Shown here one piece after another: positions 26,450 to 35,092 of a DNA stretch of 64,000 bases. A program made the translations under genes and the position numbers. Source of the DNA: Amycolatopsis sp. MtRt-6 (GTDB lineage Bacteria > Actinomycetota > Actinomycetes > Mycobacteriales > Pseudonocardiaceae); NCBI RefSeq assembly GCF_017308975.1, contig NZ_JADWPD010000018.1, forward strand, positions 148,822 to 212,821. Reading direction: 5' to 3'. Under the pieces are notes generated by a model that saw only the letters and a program-made list of their open reading frames with translations, was not told the DNA's origin and did not search any database. The first letter of the stretch is position 1, and each line of letters starts with the position of its first letter.

Positions 26450-26928
26450 CAGATGACCGTTTCCATGTCGGAGCGCAGCGCGGTCGCCTGCCGCAGCAGG
26501 GCGCGCATGACCACCATCAGCAGGCCGACCACCGTGACCGCCACGGTCACCAGGAACAGCAGCATCGGCATCCCCGGGTCGTCCGCGTTGAAGCCGACGA
26601 AGAGCAGCATCCCGACGACCACCAGCCATGCCGCGGCCACCGCCCAGACGATCGCGTCGACCCACTTCAGGGACGCCGTGGTGAAGATCCGGTCCTTCTT
26701 GACCAGTGTCAGCAGCTTCCAGGTCGCGACGACCACCACCTGGGCGCACAGCACGAGGAACACCGCGATGGCGGTCAGCGGCCAGCGCAGCGGAGCGTCT
26801 TGCGGGTTCTGTTGCGCGTGGTAGGCGATGCCGCCCGGTAGCGACATCGTCTGGAACACGACGAGGACGCCGAACAGCACCACGAGGAAGAATCTGAGCG
26901 CGGCAACGGCCCACTTCTCGGTAACCAT
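26449..26928 (-). CDS. DUF2975 membrane protein
   Basis: 159 aa with four transmembrane helices in two pairs, typical of DUF2975. Family members pair with small XRE regulators and are thought to tether or sense for them; the function is not established. The start is ATG 26928 with the -10 GATAGT six bases upstream. Confidence 0.85.
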   Translation of the reverse strand: MVTEKWAVAALRFFLVVLFGVLVVFQTMSLPGGIAYHAQQNPQDAPLRWPLTAIAVFLVLCAQVVVVATWKLLTLVKKDRIFTTASLKWVDAIVWAVAAAWLVVVGMLLFVGFNADDPGMPMLLFLVTVAVTVVGLLMVVMRALLRQATALRSDMETVI

Positions 26929-26934
26929 GCGCCG

Positions 26935-26963
26935 ACTATCGCGCGCTTCCTATCGAAAGTCAA
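26935..26963 (-). promoter_or_regulatory. Promoter of the DUF2975-XRE operon
   Basis: TTGACT (26958-26963), a 17-base spacer and GATAGT (26935-26940) read on the minus strand, six bases before the ATG. This is a strong match to housekeeping promoters and gives a leaderless mRNA. Upstream, TGATCG-GAAAG-CGATCA forms a palindrome that may be the XRE operator. Confidence 0.7.
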
Positions 26964-26984
26964 TCGGTAGTGATCGGAAAGCGA

Positions 26985-28163
26985 TCAATCCGGCTCCGGA
27001 TCCAGGCGCACTGACTCGAGCGCGACGTACAGCTCGCCGATGTCCACCGGGTCGGTGAGGTCGCGCTTGGTCAGCTCCTGCACGCGGCGCAGCCGGTAGC
27101 GGACCGTGTTGGGGTGCACGAACAGCCGGTCCGCGGCCTCCTTCGCCGAGCCGCCGCCGGCGAACCACGCCAGCAGCGTGTCGAGCAGGACCTTGCGTTC
27201 CGCCGCGGGCAGGGCGAGCACGCCGGCCAGCGCCGACCGGACGACGTCGCGAGCCATCCCCGGTGCGGCCGCGACGAGCGTCGTCACCGGCGAGTCGCCG
27301 AACACCACCACCCCGGCCGTTGCCGCCGGCAGCGAGCGGCGGGCGATCCGGGCCCGGTGCAGCGCGTCCGGGACGTCGGGGAAGCCGGTGAACGGCTTGC
27401 TCATCCCGGCCGCCACCGGCAGCGAGCCCAGCACTTCGCGCAGCCGCCGGACGTCCTCGATCCGGTCGACCGCGACCAGGCCCGCCTCGCCGCCGGGCCG
27501 CCACGCCGACCGCCAGCGCCGCGCCCGCAGCAGTGCCTCGACGGAGTCGTGGTCGTCCGGCTCGACGCGCTCGGTGACCACGGCGACGAACATGCCCGCG
27601 GTCGGCAGGCCCAGTTCGCGAGCCGCGGCCTCCATCTCCGCCTGACCGGCGAGCCGGCCGCGCAGCAGGTCGTCCAGCAGTCGCGCGTTCGCGTGCGACG
27701 GCTCGGCCGCGACCTCCTCGTACGCCGTGGTCAGCGCGTCGGAGTAGAGGTCGATCGCCTTCCAGACGTAGGAGTTGATCTCGATCGTCCGGGTCGGGTT
27801 GAGGAACTCCGGGCCGGCCAGCTCGAGGAGTCCTTCGTAGACGAAGGTGCCGCCGATCCGGAACGCGCGCAGCACGGCGGGCAGCGGGATGCCCTGGCGC
27901 GCCTGCGCGAGCCCGGTCTTGCGGGCGGCGTCGAGCGCGAGGCCGCGGCCTTCGGCCAGCGCCGTCAGCGCGCGCTCGAGGTTGGCCCGGCAGACCTGCC
28001 GCAGCTCGCCCGGGGCGACGTCCTCGACCTGCCGGTAGAACTCGTCCTGCTCGCTGAGCAGCCGGGCCAGGCGATCGGCGAACTCGGGAAGCCGGGCCAG
28101 CATCTCGCGCACCAGCTCACGGTGCTCGCGAGGTACCGGCCTGGCGAGAGCTTCGATGCCCAT
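26985..28163 (-). CDS. PucR/CdaR-family transcriptional regulator
   Basis: 392 aa. An RsbRD-like helical N-terminal domain is followed by a GGDEF-like domain and a C-terminal PucR HTH (H-P-N-T-V-R-Y-R-L-R-R-V-Q-E-L). Actinobacterial members control purine, amino-acid or secondary metabolism; no target is evident here. TAAAGT close to the ATG suggests a leaderless or short-leader mRNA. Confidence 0.88.
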   Translation of the reverse strand: MGIEALARPVPREHRELVREMLARLPEFADRLARLLSEQDEFYRQVEDVAPGELRQVCRANLERALTALAEGRGLALDAARKTGLAQARQGIPLPAVLRAFRIGGTFVYEGLLELAGPEFLNPTRTIEINSYVWKAIDLYSDALTTAYEEVAAEPSHANARLLDDLLRGRLAGQAEMEAAARELGLPTAGMFVAVVTERVEPDDHDSVEALLRARRWRSAWRPGGEAGLVAVDRIEDVRRLREVLGSLPVAAGMSKPFTGFPDVPDALHRARIARRSLPAATAGVVVFGDSPVTTLVAAAPGMARDVVRSALAGVLALPAAERKVLLDTLLAWFAGGGSAKEAADRLFVHPNTVRYRLRRVQELTKRDLTDPVDIGELYVALESVRLDPEPD

Positions 28164-28192
28164 TCCTCACTTTAGCTCGGGTCCGTCGCGCG

Positions 28193-28225
28193 GGACATGC
28201 ACGAAGTTGAGCAAAATTCATGTCC
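28193..28225. promoter_or_regulatory. Inverted repeat upstream of the PucR gene
   Basis: GGACATG (28193-28199) and CATGTCC (28219-28225) with a 19-base AT-richer spacer, 30 bases upstream of the ATG. It may be a regulator site. Confidence 0.35.
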
Positions 28226-28258
28226 GTCGGGTGATCGACGTCGTGAGGTCTTGACGGC

Positions 28259-28888
28259 TCAGCCCGGCTTGCGCGCGGTCAGGTAGACCTGCTCCTCCGG
28301 CCGGACGCCGGGATGGCTCGACTCGTACCGAACCAGCTCGCGGTAGACGATCTCCAGGCCGGCGCCCTCCAACCGGGCGACGAACTGCCCGGGGAGGTAG
28401 CTGCTCGTGCGGATCGGGTGCCCGAGGAAGCTGGACTCGACGTCGTCGGCGTCCACCGCCACGGTGCCGAGCACCAAGTAGCCGCCGGGCACGAGCCACG
28501 TCGCCGCCTTCGCCAGCGCCGCGTCGAGTTCGCCGCGGGTCATCTGAAGGAGGGAAAAGAACGCCGTGACGGCGTCCAGGCTCCCGGTGGGCCGGGTCAG
28601 CGCGCGGAGGTCGGCCTGCTCGAACCGCGCGGCCGGGACCCGGGCTCGCGCGATTTCGATCATCTTCGCCGAGACGTCGTACCCGGTGACGTCGTGCCCG
28701 GCGGCGGCGAGGGTCTCGGCGACCGGACGGCCGGTGCCCGAGCCGAGGTCGACGATCGTGGCACCGGGCGAGAGGCGGCCGAGCAGCCACTCGAGCACGG
28801 CCTTCTGCCCGGCTTGATCGGGAAAGGCGGTCTCGTAGTCCGTGCCGAGCGCGTCGAAGACCTCGGCGGCGGTTTCGGGGCGGGTCAT
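28259..28888 (-). CDS. SAM-dependent methyltransferase
   Basis: 209 aa. Motif I is I-V-D-L-G-S-G-T-G-R-P, followed by V-T-G-Y-D-V-S-A-K-M and L-D-A-V-T-A-F-F-S-L-L-Q-M, a canonical Methyltransf_25 fold. ATG 28888 is chosen because the family normally begins shortly before motif I; the longer frame is shadow of the divergent reductase gene. Substrate unknown. Confidence 0.85.
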   Translation of the reverse strand: MTRPETAAEVFDALGTDYETAFPDQAGQKAVLEWLLGRLSPGATIVDLGSGTGRPVAETLAAAGHDVTGYDVSAKMIEIARARVPAARFEQADLRALTRPTGSLDAVTAFFSLLQMTRGELDAALAKAATWLVPGGYLVLGTVAVDADDVESSFLGHPIRTSSYLPGQFVARLEGAGLEIVYRELVRYESSHPGVRPEEQVYLTARKPG

Positions 28889-28921
28889 GACCGTCCAGCC
28901 TGCCAGACCTAGGATCCCGGC

Positions 28922-29398
28922 GTGGCTGGTTTGCGGGGTGTCTTCGCCGGGTTCGGCAAGAGCAGGGCGTTCGCGGTGCTCGGGCGGGCGCTCGTGCCCG
29001 CCGACCGGGTGCTGCTGCGGATCAGCGGCGGCCGGGTCGGCGTCGGCGCGGCGGTCGGGCTGCGGACGTTGCTGCTCACGACGATCGGCCGGCGCAGCGG
29101 CGAGCCGCGGCAGGTGCCGCTGCTGTACGTCTCGCGCGGGAGCGGGTACGTCGTGATCGGCTCGAACTGGGGTGGCGAGGCGCACCCGGCGTGGTCGGCG
29201 AACCTGCTGGCGAACCCGGCCGCGACGGTGGCGATCGGCGGCCGGACCGTCGACGTCACCGGGCGGCTCCTGACCGGGGACGAGCGCCAGGAGATGTGGG
29301 ACGCGGTCGCGGCGTACTGGCCCGCGTACGACCGGTACGCCGTGCGGGCCGAGCACCGCGAAATCCGCGTCTTCCTGCTGGAGCCGGTCAGTCGATGA
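28922..29398 (+). CDS. Deazaflavin (F420)-dependent nitroreductase family protein
   Basis: 158 aa. The pattern L-L-L-T-T-I-G-R-R-S-G-E-P-R-Q-V-P-L-L-Y and G-S-N-W-G-G-E-A-H-P-A-W-S-A-N-L matches the Ddn/split-barrel F420H2-dependent reductase family. Members reduce quinones and activate nitroaromatics in mycobacteria. GTG 28922 is divergent from the methyltransferase gene. It overlaps the convergent GNAT gene by 11 bases. Confidence 0.88.
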   Translation: MAGLRGVFAGFGKSRAFAVLGRALVPADRVLLRISGGRVGVGAAVGLRTLLLTTIGRRSGEPRQVPLLYVSRGSGYVVIGSNWGGEAHPAWSANLLANPAATVAIGGRTVDVTGRLLTGDERQEMWDAVAAYWPAYDRYAVRAEHREIRVFLLEPVSR

Positions 29399-29921
29399 GG
29401 TCGGTGTGCCGGATCCGGTACACCTGCAGCCGCAGGTTGTAGTACTTGTCGGTCTCGCCGACCCAGTTCATGCCGAGCCGCTTGGCGACCGCGATCGCCC
29501 GGGTGTTGTTCGGCCGCGCGACGGCGAACAGCTCCTCGGTGTCCTGGGTGAACGCCCACTCGATGAGCGCGGTCGCCGCCTCCGACGCGTAGCCCTTGCC
29601 CCAGACGCCGGGGGCGAGCTGCCAGCTGAGCTCGAGGTCCTCTTCGAACGGTGGCAGCAGCCGGATGCCGAGGCCGCCGATCACCGCACCGTCCTCTTTG
29701 CGCTCGATCGCCCACCGGCCGCGCGGCGGCGGCAGGTTCGGCTGCGCTTCCTGCCAGGCGTGCAGCACCGCGCGCATCGCGCCGATGTCGCCGACGCGGT
29801 CCATGGCCGGGGTCAGCCAGTGCGTGACGTCTTCCGCGCCGTAGATGGCGAACGCGGCTTCGGCGTCGGCAGGCGTCCAGTCCCGGATCACGAGCCGGTC
29901 GGTGCTCAACGGGGTTTCCAT
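29388..29921 (-). CDS. GNAT acetyltransferase (RimJ/RimL type)
   Basis: 177 aa. R-L-V-I-R-D-W-T-P-A-D-A-E-A at the N-terminus, the acetyl-CoA site W-G-K-G-Y-A-S-E-A and N-N-T-R-A-I-A-V-A-K-R-L-G-M fit the RimJ/RimL N-acetyltransferase group. The acceptor (protein N-terminus or small molecule) is not predictable. Start ATG 29921. Confidence 0.87.
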   Translation of the reverse strand: METPLSTDRLVIRDWTPADAEAAFAIYGAEDVTHWLTPAMDRVGDIGAMRAVLHAWQEAQPNLPPPRGRWAIERKEDGAVIGGLGIRLLPPFEEDLELSWQLAPGVWGKGYASEAATALIEWAFTQDTEELFAVARPNNTRAIAVAKRLGMNWVGETDKYYNLRLQVYRIRHTDLID

Positions 29922-30006
29922 ACCAGGACGCTACGCCGGGAGGGCGCCGATTGTTCCCCGGGAAAAGTGCTCAGAAGATGAGCGCTTAAGCGGGGACGAT
30001 GAGGGC

Positions 30007-30576
30007 ATGGAAAAGGTCTTGGAGGTCTCCTCGGTCGAGGAGTGGCGCTCGTGGCTGGCGAAGTCCCGCGAGACATCGGTGTGGCTGGTGATCCGGCGCC
30101 GGGGGAGTGCGGTGCCGGGGGTGCGGATCCACGAGGCGATGGAGCAGGCGCTGTGCTTCGGGTGGATCGACAGCAAGGCGTTGCGGCGCGACGCCGAGAG
30201 CACGTATCTGTGCTTCACGCCGCGGAAGCCGGGAAGCACGTGGAGCCGGGTGAACCGGGAGCGGGTGGCGCGGCTGACGGCGGCCGGGCTGATGACGCCG
30301 GCCGGGCAGGCGGTGGTGGACCTGGCCCGGCGGAACGGGACATGGGACGTGCTCGCGGAGGCCCAGGACGGCGTGGTGCCGGCGGACCTGCGATCCGCGC
30401 TCGAGGCGGACACGGTGGCGGCGCGGTGTTTCGCGGGGTTCCCGCCTTCGTCGCGGCGGATGATCCTGGAGTGGATCGCGAAGGCCAAGCGGCCGGAGAC
30501 CCGGCAGCGGCGGATCGCGAAGACGGTGGAGCTGGCACGGGAGAACCGCCGGGCGGCCCACCCGAAGGCGGCTTAG
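30007..30576 (+). CDS. YdeI/OmpD-associated family protein
   Basis: 189 aa. S-V-W-L-V-I-R-R-R, A-M-E-Q-A-L-C-F-G-W-I-D and F-T-P-R-K-P-G-S-T-W-S are the hallmarks of the YdeI (OmpD-associated, bacteriocin-resistance-like) family, whose biochemical role is unclear. ATG 30007 is chosen; the in-frame extension covers the divergent GNAT start. The segment encoding the last dozen residues and stop is repeated twice more downstream. Confidence 0.82.
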   Translation: MEKVLEVSSVEEWRSWLAKSRETSVWLVIRRRGSAVPGVRIHEAMEQALCFGWIDSKALRRDAESTYLCFTPRKPGSTWSRVNRERVARLTAAGLMTPAGQAVVDLARRNGTWDVLAEAQDGVVPADLRSALEADTVAARCFAGFPPSSRRMILEWIAKAKRPETRQRRIAKTVELARENRRAAHPKAA

Positions 30577-30671
30577 TGGCGCGGGGACCTGCCGGGCGGC
30601 CCACCCGACGGCGGCTTGGCGGCACGGGAGAACCGCCGGGCGGCCCACCCGAAGGCGGCTTAGCGGCGCAG
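30533..30671 (+). repeat. Triplicated 43-44-bp segment at the 3' end of the ydeI-like gene
   Basis: Copy 1 (30533-30582) covers the C-terminal codons and stop; copy 2 (30583-30624) is diverged; copy 3 (30626-30671) is nearly identical to copy 1. The core CGGGCGGCCCACCCGAAGGC recurs. It reads as a tandem duplication of the gene end, possibly a redundant terminator hairpin. Confidence 0.8.
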
Positions 30672-30739
30672 GGCCGCGAGTTCCCGCCCGAGCGGCCGAT
30701 CCCGCCGCTCGTCCTCCGTTTCCGGCCTACAGTCGGCGC

Positions 30740-32092
30740 GTGGACGAGATGCACGCTCTTCTGGCCCGTGCCGCCGAGCTGGCCGCCGACTACCGCGCCT
30801 CGCTCGCGGACCGGCCCGTCGCTCCCGTCGTCGACCGCGCCGCCCTGCGGGCCGGCTTCGGCGGGCCGCTCCCGAAGGAGCCGAGCCCGCCGTCCGAAGT
30901 GCTCGAACAGCTTGCCCGTGCCGCCGAACCCGGGCTCGTCGCCACCGCCGGGCCGCGGTTCTTCGGCTTCGTCATCGGTGGTGCCCTCCCCGCCGCCACC
31001 GCGGCCGACGTGCTCGCCGCCGGCTGGGATCAGAACGGCTTCAACGCCGTCCTCTCGCCCGCCGCGGCCGCCGCCGAGGACGTCGCCGGAGACTGGCTGA
31101 AGGAGCTGCTCAAGATCCCGGCCGCCGCCTCCGTCGGGTTCGTCACCGGCGGCCAGGCCGCGAACACCGCCGGGCTCGCCGCCGCGCGCCACCACGTGCT
31201 GGCCGAAGCCGGCTGGGACGTCGAACGTGACGGGCTCGCCGGTGCCCCGCGCGTCCGCGTCGTCGCGAGCGAAGAACGGCACGCCACCGTCGACCGCGCC
31301 CTGCGGCTGCTCGGCTTCGGCACCCGCGTCGTCGAGCCGGTCAAGGCCGGCCCGCAAGGCGCGATCGACGTCGAAGACCTCAACCGGGTGTGCGCGGCCG
31401 GAAACGGGCCGCTGATCGTCTGCCTGCAGGCGGGGAACGTCAACACCGGCGCGTGCGACGACCTGCGTGCCGCCCGGGAAGCCGCGGGCGACGCCTGGCT
31501 CCACGTCGACGGCGCCTTCGGGCTCTGGGCCGCGGCCAACCCGAAAACCAGCGCCCTGCTCGACGGCGTCGAACTCGCCGACTCCTGGGCCTGCGACGGC
31601 CACAAGTGGCTGAACGTCCCGTACGACTCGGGTTTCGTCTTCTGCGCCCGCCCGGACGTGCACGCCGCCGCGATCGCCTACCGGGCCGCCTACCTCACCG
31701 GCGCCGGCGAGGTGTCCGGCATGGGCGACCTGACCCTGGAGTCGTCGCGCCGCGCCCGCGGGTTCGCCGTCTGGGCGGCGCTGCGCGAGCTGGGCCGTGA
31801 CGGCGTCGCCGAACTCGTCGACCGCTGCTGCCGGCTGGCGCGCCGCTTCGCCGGACGGCTCGCCGACGGCGGGGCCGAGATCGCCAACGACGTCGTCCTC
31901 AACCAGGTCCTCGTGTCCTTCGGCGACGACACCGACGCGATCATCCGGAAAGTCCAGGACGACGGCACGTGCTGGCTGGGCGGCACCACCTGGCGCGGCC
32001 GCCGGTACCTGCGGATCTCGGTCTCCGGCTGGTCGACGACAGAGGCCGACGTCGACCATGGTGCCGCGGCGATCCTGCGCCTGGCTCAGTGA
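30740..32092 (+). CDS. PLP-dependent group II decarboxylase-like enzyme
   Basis: 450 aa fold-type I PLP enzyme of the pyridoxal-dependent decarboxylase family (aromatic amino acid/glutamate type). The PLP Asp is D257 in H-V-D-G-A-F and the Schiff-base lysine is K289 in D-G-H-K-W-L-N-V-P-Y-D-S-G. The HKW arrangement and the N-terminal bundle match this family. GTG 30740 is used; ATG 30749 is a possible alternative. Substrate unknown; many actinobacterial members are annotated only as aminotransferase-like. Confidence 0.85.
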   Translation: MDEMHALLARAAELAADYRASLADRPVAPVVDRAALRAGFGGPLPKEPSPPSEVLEQLARAAEPGLVATAGPRFFGFVIGGALPAATAADVLAAGWDQNGFNAVLSPAAAAAEDVAGDWLKELLKIPAAASVGFVTGGQAANTAGLAAARHHVLAEAGWDVERDGLAGAPRVRVVASEERHATVDRALRLLGFGTRVVEPVKAGPQGAIDVEDLNRVCAAGNGPLIVCLQAGNVNTGACDDLRAAREAAGDAWLHVDGAFGLWAAANPKTSALLDGVELADSWACDGHKWLNVPYDSGFVFCARPDVHAAAIAYRAAYLTGAGEVSGMGDLTLESSRRARGFAVWAALRELGRDGVAELVDRCCRLARRFAGRLADGGAEIANDVVLNQVLVSFGDDTDAIIRKVQDDGTCWLGGTTWRGRRYLRISVSGWSTTEADVDHGAAAILRLAQ

Positions 32093-32478
32093 CCTTCGCG
32101 CACCGACAGCGGATCCGTGCGCCAGGCGATCTCCTTCTCGCCGCCCGTCGGCCAGCTCGACGACAGCCGGCGGCGGACGCTGCCCAGCGCGCCCAGCTTC
32201 ACGAGGTCGACGCGGGCGCCCTGGGCGGCCAGTGACGACACCTCGGCGGTGGTGAGCGGGACGAAGTCGAAGTACTGCGCGTCTTCGCCGCCCTCCCAGT
32301 CGACGAACTCGGTGAAGATCGCGGCGAACGACTGGCCGCATTCCGGGCACCGGCGCAGGGAAATGCTGAAGTGGGACCGCTCGACCAGGCGATGGGTCTT
32401 GTTGAGCCGGGTCGTGCAGAAGGCCAGCGCGGTCAGGGCGTCCTCGCCGGAGCAGCGGGCGCAGCCGAACTCGGTCAT
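32086..32478 (-). CDS. Zinc-ribbon hypothetical protein
   Basis: 130 aa with two CxxC pairs, C6/C9 and C44/C47, that can form a zinc ribbon; the rest is mixed with S-I-S-L-R-R-C-P-E-C-G-Q. No wider family recognised. ATG 32478. It converges on the PLP enzyme with a 7-base overlap and is divergent from the chitinase gene, 145 bases away. Confidence 0.75.
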   Translation of the reverse strand: MTEFGCARCSGEDALTALAFCTTRLNKTHRLVERSHFSISLRRCPECGQSFAAIFTEFVDWEGGEDAQYFDFVPLTTAEVSSLAAQGARVDLVKLGALGSVRRRLSSSWPTGGEKEIAWRTDPLSVREGH

Positions 32479-32563
32479 CGCCTGATCATCGCACGCGTGA
32501 ATCCGCGCCCGGCTGCGGAGGTACACCGAAAGCCGCTGACCACCCGATTTCGCTCTGGTCCGC

Positions 32564-32579
32564 AGTGGTCTGGACCTGT
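32564..32579. promoter_or_regulatory. DasR-like operator upstream of the chitinase gene
   Basis: AGTGGTCTGGACCTGT matches the DasR-responsive element core TGGTCTAGACCA/T at 11 of 12 positions (TGGTCTGGACCT, 32566-32577). A half-repeat TGGTCC stands ten bases upstream, recalling the direct repeats at Streptomyces chitinase promoters. DasR represses chitin and GlcNAc genes until GlcN-6-P accumulates. Confidence 0.7.
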
Positions 32580-32622
32580 TAACCTCAGCTGTCCGCCCGC
32601 CTGTGCCGGTGAGGAGAATCCC

Positions 32623-33825
32623 GTGCTCCGCATGAGAAAACGCATCGCCGCCGTCGCGCTCGCGCTCGCCGGCGCCTCCGTCGTCGCGCCGCCCGCGGAC
32701 GCCGGGCAGGGCCGGGGCAAGGTGATGGCCTACTTCGCCGACTGGGACGTCTACGCCCGCGGCTACCACGTCAAGGACATCGAGACGTCGGGTTCGGCCG
32801 CGAAGCTGACCCACATCAACTACGCGTTCGGCAACGTCACGGGCGGCGGCTGCGCCGTCGGCGACCCGTGGGCCGACCACGACATGCCCTACGACGCCGC
32901 CACGAGCGTCAGCGGCCAGGCCGACAGCACCGAACCCGGGGCGCTGCGCGGAAGCTTCAACCAGATCCGCCAGCTCAAGAAGCTGCACCCGAAGCTCAAG
33001 GTGCTGTGGTCCTTCGGCGGCTGGACGTGGTCGGCGGGCTTCACCGAAGCGGCGAAGGACCCGGCCAAGTTCGCGGAATCCTGCTACAACCTGGTCAACG
33101 ACCCGCGCTGGGCCGGTGTTTTCGACGGCATCGACGTCGACTGGGAGTACCCGAACGCCTGCGGCAACACCTGCGACACCAGCGGGCCCAAGGCCTTCAC
33201 CGGGCTGGTCAAGGCGCTGCGCGCGAAGTTCGGGCGGCAGCTGGTGACCGCCGCCATCACCGCGGACGGCTCGGTGGGCGGCAAGATCGACGCCACCGAG
33301 TACGGCGCCGCGAGCCGGTACCTCGACTGGTACAACGTGATGACCTACGACTACTTCGTCGCCGGTGCCAGTCCGGCCGGCCCCACCGCGCCGCACTCGC
33401 CACTGCGCGCGTACCCGGGCATCCCGAGCGCCGGCTACTACGCCGACGCGGCCGTCCAGAAGCTGCGCCGCCAGGGCGTGCCGTCGGCGAAGATGCTGCT
33501 GGGCCTCGGGTTCTACGGTCGTGGCTGGGACGGCGTGACGCAGCGGCAGCCGGGCGGCACCGCCACCGGCCCGGCGCCCGGCACCTACGAAGCGGGCGTC
33601 GAGGACTACAAGGTCCTCAAGACCAAGTGCCCGGCCAACGGCCGCGTCGCGGGCACCGCGTACGCGAAGTGCGGTTCGCAGTGGTGGAGCTACGACACGC
33701 CCGAGACGGCGTCGGCCAAGGCCGGCTACGCGCGGTCGCAGGGGCTCGGCGGGGTGTTCGCCTGGGAGCTGTCCGGCGATACGGCGGACGCGGAACTGCT
33801 GCGAGCCATCGCGGGCCGCTGCTGA
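32623..33825 (+). CDS. Secreted GH18 chitinase
   Basis: 400 aa. A Sec signal peptide (R-K-R-I-A-A-V-A-L-A-L-A-G-A-S-V-V-A) ends near residue 30. The GH18 catalytic signature D168-G-I-D171-V-D173-W-E175 is intact, E175 being the acid. S-F-G-G-W-T-W-S and the late F-A-W-E-L-S-G-D complete the barrel. It is of the ChiC/ChiA bacterial type without a separate chitin-binding domain. GTG 32623 follows GAGGAG. A DasR-like site is 44 bases upstream, and a strong hairpin follows the stop. Confidence 0.93.
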   Translation: MLRMRKRIAAVALALAGASVVAPPADAGQGRGKVMAYFADWDVYARGYHVKDIETSGSAAKLTHINYAFGNVTGGGCAVGDPWADHDMPYDAATSVSGQADSTEPGALRGSFNQIRQLKKLHPKLKVLWSFGGWTWSAGFTEAAKDPAKFAESCYNLVNDPRWAGVFDGIDVDWEYPNACGNTCDTSGPKAFTGLVKALRAKFGRQLVTAAITADGSVGGKIDATEYGAASRYLDWYNVMTYDYFVAGASPAGPTAPHSPLRAYPGIPSAGYYADAAVQKLRRQGVPSAKMLLGLGFYGRGWDGVTQRQPGGTATGPAPGTYEAGVEDYKVLKTKCPANGRVAGTAYAKCGSQWWSYDTPETASAKAGYARSQGLGGVFAWELSGDTADAELLRAIAGRC

Positions 33826-33833
33826 AAAGAGCT

Positions 33834-33867
33834 GGAGGGCCCGGGCGCGAGCGCGTCCGGGCCCTCC
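33834..33867. terminator. Bidirectional hairpin between chitinase and MFS genes
   Basis: GGAGGGCCCGG (33834-33844) pairs perfectly with CCGGGCCCTCC (33857-33867) across a 12-base loop. It fills the convergent gap of 48 bases. Confidence 0.8.
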
Positions 33868-33873
33868 GTCCAC

Positions 33874-35037
33874 TCAGGATTTCCCCGGGAATCCGTGCCG
33901 CCGCGCGCCGAGCACCACGGCGAGCACCGGCAGCAGGAGCACGAGCAGCGTCCACGGGAAGGACGCCGGCCCCGCGGCGTCGAGCAGCACCCCGCCGGCC
34001 ACGCCGCCCGCGGCCATCGCCGCGTTCCACAGCGTGACGAGCATGGCCTGCGCGTTGTCCGCCGCTTCGCCGCCGGCGTTCCCGGCCGCCGTCTGCAGCA
34101 GCGTCGGGACGCCGCCCCAGCCGAGTCCCCACAGCGCCACGGCGACGTAGACCAGCGCCGGGCTGCCCGCGAACACGGCCAGCAGCGTCGCGGCCACCGC
34201 GACGCCGAGGGTGCTGAGGACCGTCAGCGTCCGCAGCGCGCGGTCGATCCGGGCGCCGACGATGCCGATGCCCGCCATCGACGCGAGGCCGAACACCAGC
34301 AGGACGACGTCGACCGCGTCGCCCATCCCGGCGTGCGCGAGGAAGGTGGCGATGTAGGTGTAGAGCACGGTGTGCGCCAGCACGAACACGAGCGTCACGG
34401 CGAGCACGGGCACGACGCCGGGGACGGCGAGGGTGCGCAGGACCGGTGTCCGGCCGGTTGCCTGCCCGGGCCGGCCGGGCACCGCCGCGGCGATCCACGC
34501 GAGCAGCACCGCCGCGATCGCTGACATGACACCGAACGCCGAGCGCCAGCCGAGCAGGCCGCCGAGGAACGTGCCTGCCGGGATGCCGAGCGACAGGGCC
34601 AGCGGGATGCCGGCCATCACGATCGCGATGGCCTTGCCCGGGTTGTCCGGGACGAGCCGGCGCGCGTAGCCGGCGAGCAGCGCCCAGACGACGCCCGCGG
34701 CCACGCCCGCGACGAAGCGCGCCACCATTGTCAGCGCGTAGTCCGAGGACAGCGTCGTGACGGTGTTGGCCACGGCGAACCCGGCGATCCCGGTGAGCAG
34801 CAAGCGTTTGCGGGACCAGGCCGCGGTGGCGGCGGACAGCGGGATCGCGGTGAGCGCGGTGCCGAGCGCGTAGACCGTCACGGCCTGACCGGCCGCGGCC
34901 TCGCCGACGCCGAGTCCGGCGCTCATCCCGGGCAGCACGCCGGCGGGCAGCGCCTCGGTGAGCACGGTGACGAACGCGGCGGTGGTCAGGGCGAGGAGGG
35001 CGGTCAGGGGAAGAGTTCGCGTGCTGAGGTTCGTCAT
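33874..35037 (-). CDS. MFS transporter (12-TM, DHA1-like)
   Basis: 387 aa with 12 hydrophobic segments and A-W-S-R-K-R-L-L-L after TM2 in place of the usual loop motif. It resembles the AraJ/YdhP-type exporters. Divergent from a MerR regulator with a perfect 9-bp-arm palindrome between them, so induction by the exported compound is likely. Substrate unknown. Confidence 0.87.
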   Translation of the reverse strand: MTNLSTRTLPLTALLALTTAAFVTVLTEALPAGVLPGMSAGLGVGEAAAGQAVTVYALGTALTAIPLSAATAAWSRKRLLLTGIAGFAVANTVTTLSSDYALTMVARFVAGVAAGVVWALLAGYARRLVPDNPGKAIAIVMAGIPLALSLGIPAGTFLGGLLGWRSAFGVMSAIAAVLLAWIAAAVPGRPGQATGRTPVLRTLAVPGVVPVLAVTLVFVLAHTVLYTYIATFLAHAGMGDAVDVVLLVFGLASMAGIGIVGARIDRALRTLTVLSTLGVAVAATLLAVFAGSPALVYVAVALWGLGWGGVPTLLQTAAGNAGGEAADNAQAMLVTLWNAAMAAGGVAGGVLLDAAGPASFPWTLLVLLLPVLAVVLGARRHGFPGKS

Positions 35038-35051
35038 GCCGCTATGCTCAA

Positions 35052-35073
35052 ACCTTCACATCCATGTGAAGGT
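35052..35073. promoter_or_regulatory. MerR operator between MFS and merR genes
   Basis: ACCTTCACA-TCCA-TGTGAAGGT is a perfect 22-bp dyad with 9-bp arms in the 55-base divergent region, the size and placement of MerR-family operators in stretched promoters. Confidence 0.78.
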
Positions 35074-35092
35074 CTACGTGAGGTGGCGCACA

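Noticed and set aside
29983..29992. CGCTTAAGCG palindrome before the ydeI-like gene
   Set aside because: Only 10 bp and isolated; chance cannot be excluded.
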